Notes: generated from the letters alone by a model not told the origin. Positions 9,047 through 17,873 are shown, numbered from the stretch's first letter. The stretch is 64,000 nt of DNA from CAYFZO01 sp965223735 (GCA_965223735.1 OZ245010.1:1674001-1738000); one strand, 5' to 3'. Program-made: numbers and translations.

Positions 9047-9181
9047 CGTGTGTCTATATTATAACCGCCTTTGACCGGGCTAAAAAGGCATTATTTGCAC
9101 AGTTGTCCCCTTTTTGTATTAGACAATTCGCTAACAGACGCCCTGTTTTGGTGCTATTCTGCCCCCGTTCAATAGACACAT
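9047..9181. promoter_or_regulatory. Divergent promoter/operator region between the MerR-type gene and alkB
   Basis: A perfect inverted pair TGTGTCTAT (about 9048) and ATAGACACA (about 9172) brackets the region. Related half-sites TTAGACA (about 9119) and ACAGAC (about 9135) lie between them. On the minus strand the regulator has a -10 TATAAT (9058-9063 on the plus strand) overlapping the first site, as expected for autorepression. The operator assignment is inference from symmetry and placement. Confidence 0.45.
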
Positions 9182-9206
9182 ATCCGCTATGAAAAGGAGG
9201 TTGAAG

Positions 9207-10349
9207 ATGAACAAATTCCTTATCAATGCACGTTACCTGCTGGCGCCGATCTCGATATTGGCGGGCATGTACGGCGTGTTCATAGGCGGCCCGTGGGTGT
9301 GGCTGGGGCTGTATATGCTCGGCGCGTCGATCGTGATAGACGCGCTGGTGTCGCGTCGCACGATGGGAGCAGGCTTTGACGAGGCAGGCAACACGAACGG
9401 GATCGCGCCGTTTCATAACACGGTGATGTATGCGATGTTGGGCGTGTTCGTCGTGTTGCAGGTGAACCTGGCATGGCGTGTTTACGAATACGTGAGCGGT
9501 GTGCCGTTGGGGACGACGGAGTTGTTCGGTATTACGGTGTATCAGGGGATCACGGGCTCGCAGTTGGCGGGTGCGGCGGTGTCTTCTGCGATCTACGCGG
9601 GGATCGGGATCATTTACGGCCACGAGTTGGCGCACACGAAGGGTTTCAGTTTTGTGATCGCGCGCTGGATGATGGCGTTGAGCGGTTCGTCGCATTTCTG
9701 CTACGCGCACGTGTACAACCATCACTTGGAGCTGGGATGTGAGGACGATCCGGCGACGTCGCCGCGGGGGCGCAGTCTGTATCTGCACCTGTTGAAGTCC
9801 TACTTCGGTCAGTCGAAGTTTCTGTACAGCATGGAGAAACAACGACTGGAGCGGTTGGGTGTTCCGGTGCTGTCTTGGCAGAACCGGTGGCTTCGCGGCT
9901 ATGCGATGAGCCTGCCGTCGTTGTTTTTGTTCTGGTTCGCGGGCGGCTGGGTCGGTATCGGCTGCCTTGCGGTGCTGTGGCTGATCTCGAATTTCGAGTT
10001 GGAGGCGCTGAACTATATGGAGCATTACGGGTTGATCCGTGAGAAGGGTGAGCCGATAGACTATCGGCACTCGTGGGACAATTCGACGGCGCTGACGAGT
10101 TGGTATTTCATAGAGATCGGCCGGCAGGCGGATCACCACGACCGCGGGGAGACGCATTTCTGGGAGTTGGACGAAGTGGGCGCCCCGAACACGGGGCATG
10201 GTTACTTTGCGTTGTTTGCGGTGGCGCTGTTGCCTTTGATGTTCCACACGATGATGCAGAAGGAGTTGAAGAGGTGGGACGAGGAGGAGGCGTCGGAGGG
10301 TGAGCGCCGTGTGGCGGCCCTGATGAACAAACAGGCGGGTTACGCGTAA
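9207..10349 (+). CDS. alkB: AlkB-type membrane di-iron hydroxylase (alkane 1-monooxygenase-like)
   Basis: 380 aa. The start is ATG 9207 because a strong AAAGGAGG lies 6 bases upstream; an ATG at 9189 would place the ribosome site inside the gene. It is multi-pass with the His clusters of the membrane fatty-acid desaturase/hydroxylase superfamily: HELAHTKG (about 139), HVYNHH (about 168), NYMEHYGL (about 269) and RQADHHDRG (about 306). NYxEHYGL is the AlkB signature. The family hydroxylates terminal methyl groups of medium-chain alkanes with rubredoxin as electron donor; no rubredoxin gene is adjacent. Homologous enzymes also act on other hydrophobic substrates, so the substrate is uncertain. 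A hairpin terminator follows. Confidence 0.85.
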   Translation: MNKFLINARYLLAPISILAGMYGVFIGGPWVWLGLYMLGASIVIDALVSRRTMGAGFDEAGNTNGIAPFHNTVMYAMLGVFVVLQVNLAWRVYEYVSGVPLGTTELFGITVYQGITGSQLAGAAVSSAIYAGIGIIYGHELAHTKGFSFVIARWMMALSGSSHFCYAHVYNHHLELGCEDDPATSPRGRSLYLHLLKSYFGQSKFLYSMEKQRLERLGVPVLSWQNRWLRGYAMSLPSLFLFWFAGGWVGIGCLAVLWLISNFELEALNYMEHYGLIREKGEPIDYRHSWDNSTALTSWYFIEIGRQADHHDRGETHFWELDEVGAPNTGHGYFALFAVALLPLMFHTMMQKELKRWDEEEASEGERRVAALMNKQAGYA

Positions 10350-10374
10350 CCCGGACTTTTCCTTTGACTGGAAT

Positions 10375-10407
10375 AACGCCGGCGACCTTTTCGCCGGCGT
10401 TTTTTTA
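10375..10407 (+). terminator. Rho-independent terminator after alkB
   Basis: The arms AACGCCGGCGA and TCGCCGGCGTT pair perfectly around a short CCTTT loop and run into T7. It lies 25 bp after the alkB stop. Confidence 0.85.
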
Positions 10408-10707
10408 AGCGCCTGTTTGATCTCCCGCTGTGTTCGGAGGGGGATCAGGCGGTGTATGCGGGTATTGGTATTTTGGGACAAACGTGACCTGACCGCCTCC
10501 GTTGACGCTTTTAAGAGTCACCGCCCGACCCCGTGGCGTCGGTGGATGTATTACAATGCGTTGCGTCTCCGCAGTTTTTGAACTGTTCTTCATTTGTTTG
10601 TTGAAAAAATCGCCGCCCGGCTTTGGTCAGGACATTCCCGTGCATCGAGAACCGTTTTGCGGAGAGAGGTCGATGGTTGATGTTTTCAACCTTATTTCTA
10701 TAAAGCC
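10408..10707. other. 300-bp intergenic stretch before the defence island
   Basis: No convincing gene is visible. It contains short GC-rich stretches, a TATTACAAT box near 10550 and an AT-richer end leading to the ATPase start. GC content drops here relative to alkB, marking the island border. Confidence 0.5.
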
Positions 10708-11922
10708 ATGTATCTTGAAAAAATAGAGCTCAGGAACGTCCGCACGATAAAAGAGTTGGAGCTGCCCTTCGACGAGGGGAAGTTACCGTTGCACAGCGTC
10801 ATCATCGGAGCCAACTCGACCTGCAAGAGCACGATTCTGAGGTGTATCGCTATATGCCTGTGTGAGGAGCCGAGTACCTTGGTTCCCGACGTGAACGGCT
10901 TGATGGGGCCTGAAGAAAACGGGCCTACGGAGATTATTCTTCAGCTCACGGGAGGGAAGGAAGTAAAAACCACGATTTCCAAGTCCGGCGTGATAGAAAA
11001 AGCCGAGAGAGAAACGGAGTATGAGGGTATTCGGAAGGCCATTCCTGTACTGTGTGGATATGGCGCCGGCAGATCTACCGGCGCCTCAGAAGACTCGGGC
11101 GAATATAGCGTTGTTGACGCCACTTACAGCTTGTTTCGCTATGAGGTTCATTTGTTAAATCCTGAGATTGTTCTCCGCAGAATAAAAGACAGTCGTGAGG
11201 AAAAAATATATAGGCAGGTTACGAAGCTTTTGATCCAATCGATCGGGCTTGGCCCCGGGCATAGCATTGCACTGGGCATGGAAGGCGTAACCCTCAGTGG
11301 CCCGAATATCGGCAACGGAATAAATTTAAGATCCACAGCTGACGGCTATAGAATACCGTTCACCTGGCTTTGTGATTTTATCAGTTGGGCATTGTTGAAC
11401 AATCCCGAGTTGGCCGATATTAAAGAGGTCGAGGGTTTGATTTTGATCGACGAGTTGGAACAGCACCTGCACCCAACTCTCCAACGGGAGCAGTTAAAAA
11501 GGTTAAAAGAACAATTGCCGAAGGTGCAGATCATAGGGACAACGCATAGCCCGATGATCGTCTTAGGTTGTGGTGAAGAAGACAAAGTGTTTGCGTTGAA
11601 ACGGAAACGCAGCGATGCGGGAGGGCAGGAAAGCATTGTTGTCCTTGAAGAGATCGCTCCCGACTTGTCCTATTACAGCGTTGAAGATGTATATACCGAC
11701 GAGAGTTTATTTGACTCTAAAGTGGAGCATCCCAAGTTAATGGAAGACCTGAAAAAATACCGCGAATTGTCGGACAGGGGCGATTCAAAATACAGTGAAG
11801 AAGAACGCAAATTCATTAGACAACATGTAGGAAAAATATCTGCTGCCGGAAAAAAGGAAAGTGATTCCCGCCTCTTGCGCCTTATTGAAGAGATAAGAAA
11901 GGAATTAAACAACGAGTCATGA
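10708..11922 (+). CDS. ptuA: AAA/ABC-type ATPase, Septu PtuA-like
   Basis: 404 aa. It starts MYLEKIELRNVRTIKELELPF, typical of SMC/OLD-like ATPases. The P-loop is GANSTCKST (residues 34-42), with Cys where the family has Gly before the Lys. An ABC-signature-like STADGYR lies near 209, Walker B plus D-loop LILIDELEQHLHP near 245, and the H-switch TTHSP near 278. It overlaps the HNH gene by 4 bp (ATGA), the arrangement of Septu anti-phage systems, in which the ATPase partners the nuclease PtuB. The family assignment rests on architecture and partner; the Cys in the P-loop is unusual. The base composition is more AT-rich than that of alkB. Confidence 0.78.
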   Translation: MYLEKIELRNVRTIKELELPFDEGKLPLHSVIIGANSTCKSTILRCIAICLCEEPSTLVPDVNGLMGPEENGPTEIILQLTGGKEVKTTISKSGVIEKAERETEYEGIRKAIPVLCGYGAGRSTGASEDSGEYSVVDATYSLFRYEVHLLNPEIVLRRIKDSREEKIYRQVTKLLIQSIGLGPGHSIALGMEGVTLSGPNIGNGINLRSTADGYRIPFTWLCDFISWALLNNPELADIKEVEGLILIDELEQHLHPTLQREQLKRLKEQLPKVQIIGTTHSPMIVLGCGEEDKVFALKRKRSDAGGQESIVVLEEIAPDLSYYSVEDVYTDESLFDSKVEHPKLMEDLKKYRELSDRGDSKYSEEERKFIRQHVGKISAAGKKESDSRLLRLIEEIRKELNNES

Positions 11923-12743
11923 TCCATATTGACAGGAACCGCATTGACAGGAACCGCGTCGATGAGAAAAGGCAAGTGATCAAGCCCGGTGGGAAATGGT
12001 TTGCCCTAGCAGAACGAAGCACTCGAGAAGCTATAGAGAGTATAGAAAAAGGAGAGGAATATGGGTTCAGAAAAGATGTCTATGCTCATCAAGACTGCCG
12101 CGCCGCGTTGGAAAAACTATTCCATTTCAAGTGTGCTTATTGTGAAAGTGTTCTGGAGGAAACAGACTGGGATGTAGAGCATTTTCGCCCTAAGGGAAGA
12201 GTGCGTGAAAACCGTGATCACTCGGGGTATTACTGGCTGGCCTATGAGTGGTCGAATCTTTATGCGTCCTGCAAACCCTGTAATCAGCGCCGGAAAGACA
12301 AGCCTACTTATGACGATCCTGCAGAGGGGGCTGCACAGGGAAAACATGACCAATTCCCTCTGTCTGATGAGAGCACCCGGGCGCTTTTTCCGGGAGATGA
12401 CTTGGAAGTAGAAAAAAGACTCTTGATCGATCCGTGTTCGGATGATCCCGAGCAGTATTTATCCTTTGAGCCTTCCGGAAAGGTACGTGCAGTTAAAAAA
12501 AATCTTATGGGGAAAGAAACTATCAGGTGTATGAATCTCTCACGAAAGAGGCTGACCAAGAAGCGAAAACAGGTAATAGAAGACACTATCAACTTATGCC
12601 GAAGGTGTCAGAACGAAAATGATTCTGCGCAAAAAGAAATGCTCAGGGACCTCATAAAAGCTTTCTTCTTGAGGGATGACTGGAAACATGCTGCTGCAGC
12701 ACGATGTGTGGTAAACAACCCCTCAAAATTTGGCTTGGGTTGA
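11919..12743 (+). CDS. ptuB: HNH endonuclease, Septu PtuB-like
   Basis: 274 aa. The HNH core sits between residues 70 and 130: zinc Cys pair CAYC (72-75), catalytic VEHFRPKG (86-93), second Cys pair CKPC (118-121) followed by NQRRKDKP. This C2-HFRPK-C2-N pattern is that of the TIGR02646/PtuB family found in Septu and some retron systems. The start overlaps the ATPase stop (ATGA), so the two are translationally coupled. DNA cleavage upon phage infection is the known role of the family. An N-terminal HIDRN/RIDRN repeat is odd and may be a small duplication. Confidence 0.82.
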   Translation: MIHIDRNRIDRNRVDEKRQVIKPGGKWFALAERSTREAIESIEKGEEYGFRKDVYAHQDCRAALEKLFHFKCAYCESVLEETDWDVEHFRPKGRVRENRDHSGYYWLAYEWSNLYASCKPCNQRRKDKPTYDDPAEGAAQGKHDQFPLSDESTRALFPGDDLEVEKRLLIDPCSDDPEQYLSFEPSGKVRAVKKNLMGKETIRCMNLSRKRLTKKRKQVIEDTINLCRRCQNENDSAQKEMLRDLIKAFFLRDDWKHAAAARCVVNNPSKFGLG

Positions 12744-12755
12744 CTCGTATAACCG

Positions 12756-13160
12756 ATGAGAGACTCCGTCATCTACGGCTATGAACTCGTGCTGGACCTT
12801 CACGGTTGCAATCCGAAGACGTTTACGCGGGAGCATCTGGATGAATATTTTACAAATCTGTGCCATATACTTGAGATGCAGAAATGCGAGATTCATTTCT
12901 GGGACGACGTAGGGGTGTCGCCGGAAGAACAGCAGACCTCACCGCATACTAAAGGCACTTCGGCAGTTTGCTTTATACTGACCAGCACCATCGTTGTGCA
13001 CACTTTGGATCTGCTCAAAACCGTATATATCAACATATTCTCCTGCAAAGAATTTTCCCTTGGGAAGGCAAGGGATTTTTCAACGGAGTGGTTTCAAGCC
13101 GATGATCTCGACAGCCAATTCATTGAACGACTTTTGAAAGACAAGGTTCACAAGACATGA
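12756..13160 (+). CDS. AdoMet decarboxylase (SpeD)-like protein
   Basis: 134 aa. The start YGYELVLDLHGCN matches the first strand of bacterial S-adenosylmethionine decarboxylases, and the centre TKGTSAVCFILTSTIVVHT followed by VYINIFSC aligns with the usual ESH..IHTWPE...VDVFTC. The candidate pyruvoyl-forming Ser (in TST), the downstream His (HT) and the Cys (FSC) are kept, but the Glu and His of the canonical ESH are replaced by Thr. SpeD homologues can have other decarboxylase activities, so the substrate is open. It lies 12 bp after ptuB and overlaps the DUF3326 gene by 4 bp. Confidence 0.7.
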   Translation: MRDSVIYGYELVLDLHGCNPKTFTREHLDEYFTNLCHILEMQKCEIHFWDDVGVSPEEQQTSPHTKGTSAVCFILTSTIVVHTLDLLKTVYINIFSCKEFSLGKARDFSTEWFQADDLDSQFIERLLKDKVHKT

Positions 13161-14503
13161 AAATTTCCTATATGGAATTCTCGATCCCCCGGATCAACTG
13201 CAGATCAGGCCTGATCTGCCACGTCCGGCAAGCCGTGGATTTCCATGTAAGGAAAAGCCAGATTCCACTGAGATTCAACATTTTCGAGACCACAAAGGAT
13301 CTGCATCGGTGCGAGCTGACGGTATTGGAAAGTGTTGGTTTGCGCGACCGTCAGATGCAATCGATTTTTGAGTTCATTCCCCGCACTTGTGAAAACACGG
13401 CCGGATTCAACACGGTTTTGGTCATTCCCACTGGGATCGGGGCGGAAATCGGCGGACACGCCGGCGATGCCTGCGTGGTTGCAAAGATGCTGGGGGAAGT
13501 CAGCGATATCCTGATCACTCACCCCAACGTGGTTAACGCGTCAGACATCAATGAAATGCCTGAAAACTGTCTGTACGTCGAGGGCAGCGTTATCGCGCGC
13601 TTGATGATGGGCACGGTGGTGTTACAGCCGGTTCGTTCAAATCGTATTCTTGTGGTAATGGATTGCCACGAAGAGAAAACATTCATGAATGAAACGATCA
13701 ACGCTGTCAACGCGGCTTGTGCTTCTTACGGTTTGAGTTGTCCTGCGGTCGTGGCTCTTTCCTCACCGTTGAATATGAAAGCAAATTATTCCACTTCCGG
13801 TCAGGCAGTCGGGGAAATCGAAAAACTGGATATTCTTTTTTCGGCGATAGAGAGTCATGAAGATCGCATCGATGCAGTAGCCGTGCACTCGATCATACAG
13901 GCGCCCTTTAATTATCACACGGATTACTTTGAATCTGAGGGTGGCATGGTCAATCCCTGGGGAGGTGTTGAAGCGATGCTGACTCATTTCGTGTCGTCGA
14001 TGTTCAATTTGCCGTCGGCGCACGCCCCGATGTTGGAATCGAAAGAGGTGGCTGACCTGGACCCCGGTGTTGTCGATCCTCGCATGGCGTCGGAAGCCAT
14101 ATCTTCAACCTTTCTTCAATGTGTCCTGAAAGGTTTGCAAAAAAGCCCTGGGATTTTTAAAACTCACGATCTGCACTCGAAGGATGCTGTCTCGGTGGCC
14201 GACGTTTCATGTTTGGTGGTTCCGGATGGATGCCTGGGGGTGCCTGTATTGGCCGCTCTGGAGCAAGGCATCCCTGTGATCTCGGTTAAAGAGAACAAGA
14301 ACATCATGCGAAACCGACTGGAAGAATTACCTTGGGGGCCGGAACAATTTCACCCGGTTGAGAATTACTGGGAAGTTGCGGGGGTGATTGCTTGCATGAG
14401 AGCCGGTATTGCGCCTTCTTCGATCAGAAGACCCATAGCGCGTGTTTCCGTTGAATCGTCCAAAAGCCTGAGTTTTCATCGCAAGGCGTCTCACCATGCG
14501 TGA
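13157..14503 (+). CDS. DUF3326 family protein
   Basis: 448 aa. The central block VLVIPTGIGAEIGGHAGDAC, LITHPNVVNASDIN and VEGSVIARLMMG is diagnostic of DUF3326, a family of unknown function known in cyanobacteria, plants and scattered bacteria. Further conserved-looking segments are QAPFNYHTDYFESEGGMVNPWGGVEA and VVPDGCLGVPVLAALEQGIPVISV. No signal peptide or membrane helix is evident. The ATGA overlap with the SpeD-like gene implies joint expression, and the pair probably acts in one pathway, which I cannot name. Confidence 0.75.
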   Translation: MKISYMEFSIPRINCRSGLICHVRQAVDFHVRKSQIPLRFNIFETTKDLHRCELTVLESVGLRDRQMQSIFEFIPRTCENTAGFNTVLVIPTGIGAEIGGHAGDACVVAKMLGEVSDILITHPNVVNASDINEMPENCLYVEGSVIARLMMGTVVLQPVRSNRILVVMDCHEEKTFMNETINAVNAACASYGLSCPAVVALSSPLNMKANYSTSGQAVGEIEKLDILFSAIESHEDRIDAVAVHSIIQAPFNYHTDYFESEGGMVNPWGGVEAMLTHFVSSMFNLPSAHAPMLESKEVADLDPGVVDPRMASEAISSTFLQCVLKGLQKSPGIFKTHDLHSKDAVSVADVSCLVVPDGCLGVPVLAALEQGIPVISVKENKNIMRNRLEELPWGPEQFHPVENYWEVAGVIACMRAGIAPSSIRRPIARVSVESSKSLSFHRKASHHA

Positions 14504-14813
14504 GAGCATGTCCCGCTGATATCAAACGACGGCTTTTTGAGACGGACGCGGCCTGATGCCGCACCTTGTTGCTTTGTCGGAGTTCAACGACCGCCTGCCA
14601 ACCTGCCTCGACTGCTATGACGGCCGGAGACCGGACTGGAGCCTCGCCTGATCCGACACCTTGCTGAATACCCACGCAATATCCATCCTGCTTGTCCCAT
14701 CACGTGGTGGTCGCGAACGTCCGGTTGGCATGGACGTTGCCGGGGGAGTATCATCGGCGCCGTCGGCCCCGCTGTTTCTGTTCGAGCATCACAGAAAGAC
14801 AATCCGGAAAAGC
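14504..14813. other. 310-bp intergenic stretch, no gene seen
   Basis: No frame here has family features. It marks the return to GC-rich DNA after the island. An upstream in-frame ATG at 14661 would extend the TraB/GumN gene into this stretch, but the added residues have no signal peptide and no similarity. Confidence 0.5.
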
Positions 14814-15791
14814 ATGACGTTTCGATCACACAACCGTGCTGTGCGCAGTTTCTGTCGGCTGTTGCCGGCGTTGCTCGTGTCGGCGTCGGTCGCGTCGGCG
14901 GGCGCCGCGTCGGTCGAGCGTTTCGGTGAAGGGCTGTTCTGGAAGATCCTGAAGGAGAATGAGCCGATCGGCTATATTTTCGGCACCTTTCATTCCAACG
15001 ACGAGCGGGTGATTGACCTGCCGCCGATCGTCAGGAAAACGCTGGTGTCCTCCCACAGTTTCAGTATGGAGGCGTTTCCGGGCGCGCGTTATTTCAATCC
15101 GCACTGGGGATTCAAGAACATCATAGACGACATGACCCTGCCCGAAGGGCAGACGCTGCCCGGCCTGATCGGGGAGAAAACTTACGGGCAGATCGAAAAG
15201 TTGCTGAAAGAGAAGGGCGTCGGCGCCGACCGCATTCCGCGCCTGAAGCCGTGGGCTGCGATGAACGAGTTGGGGACGCGCAAGTTCCGTGCCGATGAAA
15301 AGCGCGGCGACATCATGGATCACGTGTTGTACGAGCTGGCTGTCGAGCATGTGACCGACCTGTATCAGGTCGAGACGCTGGAAGAACTCATGGCCGCTTA
15401 TTACGACTTTCCGCTTGATGCCCAGATCGGGTTGCTGAACGATCGCCTGAAGGCGCACGATAACTTGTCCGATCTCTCTGAAATGATGACCGGCGCTTAT
15501 CTGCGCGAGGATCTGCGCGGGATGCTCGATCTGAGTACCCGTTTTGTTTCCAGCAAGTCGATCGAGAAAGGCTATGACAAGGTATATCTCAAACACGTTC
15601 TTCACATTCGCAACGTTGTGATGGCGCATTACATGCTCGCGCCGTTGCGCCGAAAGAGCGCGTTCATCGCCATCGGCGCGTTGCACCTGCACGGTGAGAA
15701 AGGCGTGCTCAAACTGCTCGAGGATTACGGCTACACCTTGCAGCGCGTGGCGATCAGGCCTGCCGCCGGGGCGGGCAAGGCTGGCGGTTAA
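14814..15791 (+). CDS. TraB/GumN family protein, secreted
   Basis: 325 aa from ATG 14814. This start is chosen because it is followed by a signal peptide (RLLPALLVSASVASAGA), whereas the upstream ATG 14661 would bury it. The TraB/GumN fold is shown by GYIFGTFHSNDERV near the N-terminus and AIGALHLHGEKGVLKLLEDYGY at the C-terminus, the paired GxxH motifs of this Tiki-like metalloprotease-related family. The molecular activity of most bacterial members is unproven. The stop overlaps the convergent tatD stop by 4 bp, so no terminator lies between them. Confidence 0.8.
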   Translation: MTFRSHNRAVRSFCRLLPALLVSASVASAGAASVERFGEGLFWKILKENEPIGYIFGTFHSNDERVIDLPPIVRKTLVSSHSFSMEAFPGARYFNPHWGFKNIIDDMTLPEGQTLPGLIGEKTYGQIEKLLKEKGVGADRIPRLKPWAAMNELGTRKFRADEKRGDIMDHVLYELAVEHVTDLYQVETLEELMAAYYDFPLDAQIGLLNDRLKAHDNLSDLSEMMTGAYLREDLRGMLDLSTRFVSSKSIEKGYDKVYLKHVLHIRNVVMAHYMLAPLRRKSAFIAIGALHLHGEKGVLKLLEDYGYTLQRVAIRPAAGAGKAGG

Positions 15792-16654
15792 GGGGCGATC
15801 CCGAACAGGCGGCGCGCGTTGGCTTCGGTGCACCGCGCGAGTTCTTCAATCGAAACACCGAGGCACCGGGCGACACGCGCGCCGATGTGCGCCAGAAAAG
15901 CGGGTTCATTGCGCCGGTCCCGCGGGCGCGTCCCGGGTGCGAGGTCGCGTGGCACAAGATAGGGTGCGTCGGTTTCAATCAGCAGCCGTTCACGCGGTAT
16001 CTCCTTGACCAGTTCTTTGAGGTGGGCACCGCGGCGTTCGTCGCAGATCCAGCCGGTAATTCCGATATACAGATCGAGCTCCAAGTAGTCGTCGAGTTCG
16101 CGGCGGTTGGCGGTAAAGCAGTGCACGACCGCATCGATGATGGCTGCGCGCCGTGGCTTGAGGGTGGCGATAAAATCTTCGTGGGCGTCGCGTTGATGCA
16201 GAAACAGCGGCAATCCGGTGTCTTCCGCAACCCCGATTTGCTCATCGAACGCCCGCAACTGCCGTTCCCTCGGTGAAAAGTTGCGGCAGTAGTCGAGGCC
16301 GGTTTCGCCGACGGCGACGACCGCGTCGTTCCGCACCAGTTTTTGCAGTTGTTCGCGCGAACCCTCGTGCCAGTCTCTCGCGGTATGGGGGTGCGCGCCC
16401 GCCGCCGGGAACAGGGCGCCGGGGTAGTGTGCCGCGCGCCTGATCGCGTCGGCGCTGTCGGCGACGGACGACCCCGGGACGACCATTGCGCATACACCTG
16501 CTGCACGCGCTCTTGCCAGCACCGCCTCTTCGTCCTTTCTGAAAGCTTCGTGCGTAAAGTTGAAGCAGATATCGATCAGCGCCGGCGTGTCTTCGGGGGG
16601 CTCGTGCGGGGGCGCCTGATGATGTTCCGCCGTTCGCGCAGGCGCGGTTGACAC
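15788..16654 (-). CDS. tatD: TatD family metal-dependent hydrolase
   Basis: 288 aa from a GTG at 16654. The TIM-barrel metal ligands are present: FNFTHEAF (normally NLTH), GETGLDYCR, LHQRDA, VHCF and ETDAPYL. TatD proteins are Mg-dependent 3'-5' DNases acting in DNA repair. The first 25 residues (Pro/Ala/His-rich) precede the conserved LIDICFNF and have no counterpart in the family, so the real start may be internal, but no good ATG or GTG is available there. Confidence 0.85.
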   Translation of the reverse strand: MSTAPARTAEHHQAPPHEPPEDTPALIDICFNFTHEAFRKDEEAVLARARAAGVCAMVVPGSSVADSADAIRRAAHYPGALFPAAGAHPHTARDWHEGSREQLQKLVRNDAVVAVGETGLDYCRNFSPRERQLRAFDEQIGVAEDTGLPLFLHQRDAHEDFIATLKPRRAAIIDAVVHCFTANRRELDDYLELDLYIGITGWICDERRGAHLKELVKEIPRERLLIETDAPYLVPRDLAPGTRPRDRRNEPAFLAHIGARVARCLGVSIEELARCTEANARRLFGIAP

Positions 16655-16658
16655 GGGG

Positions 16659-17810
16659 TTACCTTGATCCGAGGTACAGGATTTCGCGTTTCTGGTCGAT
16701 GAAGAACTTGAAATTGTTCAGGAAGTTCATGCCGAGCAGGCCGTCTTTGTCCGCGTCCGGCGTCATCTCGATCACGCTGGCCTTGACGGTTCGCACCGTG
16801 GCGTCGCCGATGCCCAGAGTGTCGATTTCTATGAGCGGCGCGTTAATGACGCCGGCAACCTGATTCAGTATGGTGTAGTTGTCGCTGTCCACCGGCAGGC
16901 CGAACTGCTGCGCCGCCTGCGGGCGCAGCACGCACAGCGAGGCGCCGGTGTCGATCATCAGGCGCGCGCCGTCTATGCCGTTGATGCGGGCGTTGACGAT
17001 GAAGTGTTCGCCGACGCGTTTCAGCGGCACTTGGATTGCGTCATCGAGATCAATGGATTGTTGAATTTCATCGGCCATGTTTTGCGCGAGTTTGCTCCAC
17101 GTGGGGTCGTACAGCACGTAGTTGAGCGATGTCAGCGCGTCATAGTAATGGCGCAGATCATGCTGGATCCTGGCGAGTTTGTAGAAGCGGGCGGTGTTGT
17201 CGGGGTCCTGTGCCGTCAGAAACTGATACAGCATCAGCAGCCCGTCGAGACGTTCATTGTCTTTGAGTTGTCCCGCGTATTCGGCTTCAATCTGTTCAAT
17301 CAGTGAATTGATGTCTTCTTCGGGGACTTCCGCCTGAGTGAGGCTTTTGAGGTTGAACAGGGTCTCGAGTGCGCGCATGTACTGGCCGTTCTTGAAATAG
17401 GTTTTTCCCAGCAGAAGCAGGCCTTGCGGGTTGTAGGTGTCCTCCTCCAGGAAACGGCGCAACAGCGGCTGCGCCTTGTCGGGGGCATCGTCGCTGAGTT
17501 GCGACAGCGACGTGATGATTGTCTGCTGATTTTTCAGGGCTGCCTGCTGGTTGCGTTCGCGGGTGTTGCCGAAGCGGGAAAGCGCGAGTTCGTATTCGCC
17601 CTGAGCGATCAGCGCTTCAATTTCAGCTGTGGAATCCGCTTCGAGTGCGTCCGCTTCGGTCGGCGCCCGGGAATCGGGTGTCGCGAGGCCGGGCAAGTTC
17701 AACCCGATGGAGGGGAACGCCGGCGATTGGTAGAAAACGTGCAACCACCAACCGGCGATTATCCCGAGAGACAGCCAAATGACTATTGCTGGAAAAGGCA
17801 GTCTGAGCAT
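16659..17810 (-). CDS. Membrane-anchored TPR protein with retropepsin-like aspartic protease domain
   Basis: 383 aa. The start at 17810 is preferred to 17828 because GGAG lies 5 bases upstream. An N-terminal membrane anchor (FPAIVIWLSLGIIAGWWLHVF) is followed by TPR-like helices (residues 70-230: PQGLLLLGKTYFKNGQYMRAL, FYKLARIQHDLRHYYDAL). A C-terminal single-chain retropepsin-like domain carries the active site LMIDTGAS and the end loop GLLGMNFLNNF. This combination is a conserved gammaproteobacterial envelope protein of unknown substrate. A second, smaller retropepsin-like protein occurs at 46107-46661. Confidence 0.8.
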   Translation of the reverse strand: MLRLPFPAIVIWLSLGIIAGWWLHVFYQSPAFPSIGLNLPGLATPDSRAPTEADALEADSTAEIEALIAQGEYELALSRFGNTRERNQQAALKNQQTIITSLSQLSDDAPDKAQPLLRRFLEEDTYNPQGLLLLGKTYFKNGQYMRALETLFNLKSLTQAEVPEEDINSLIEQIEAEYAGQLKDNERLDGLLMLYQFLTAQDPDNTARFYKLARIQHDLRHYYDALTSLNYVLYDPTWSKLAQNMADEIQQSIDLDDAIQVPLKRVGEHFIVNARINGIDGARLMIDTGASLCVLRPQAAQQFGLPVDSDNYTILNQVAGVINAPLIEIDTLGIGDATVRTVKASVIEMTPDADKDGLLGMNFLNNFKFFIDQKREILYLGSR

Positions 17811-17857
17811 CGGTTCTCCATGACGCATGGCTTTTTGTATTGCCGCGGTCTGCCGCT

Positions 17858-17873
17858 GGCTATATTATAGCCG
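17858..17873 (-). promoter_or_regulatory. Palindromic -10 promoter region
   Basis: GGCTATATTATAGCC is an inverted repeat. Read on the minus strand it contains TATAAT about 45 bp upstream of the TPR-protease start. The same CTATATTATA...CCGCC context occurs in front of the MerR-type gene. Confidence 0.45.

Noticed and set aside
9054..10481. 475-codon minus-strand frame opposite alkB
   Set aside because: Arg/His/Gln-rich shadow of a strongly supported gene with clear His-box motifs on the plus strand.
15788..15791. 4-bp overlap of convergent TraB/GumN and TatD stop codons as a possible fusion or error
   Set aside because: Both proteins end at expected places for their families, so the overlap is simply compact packing.
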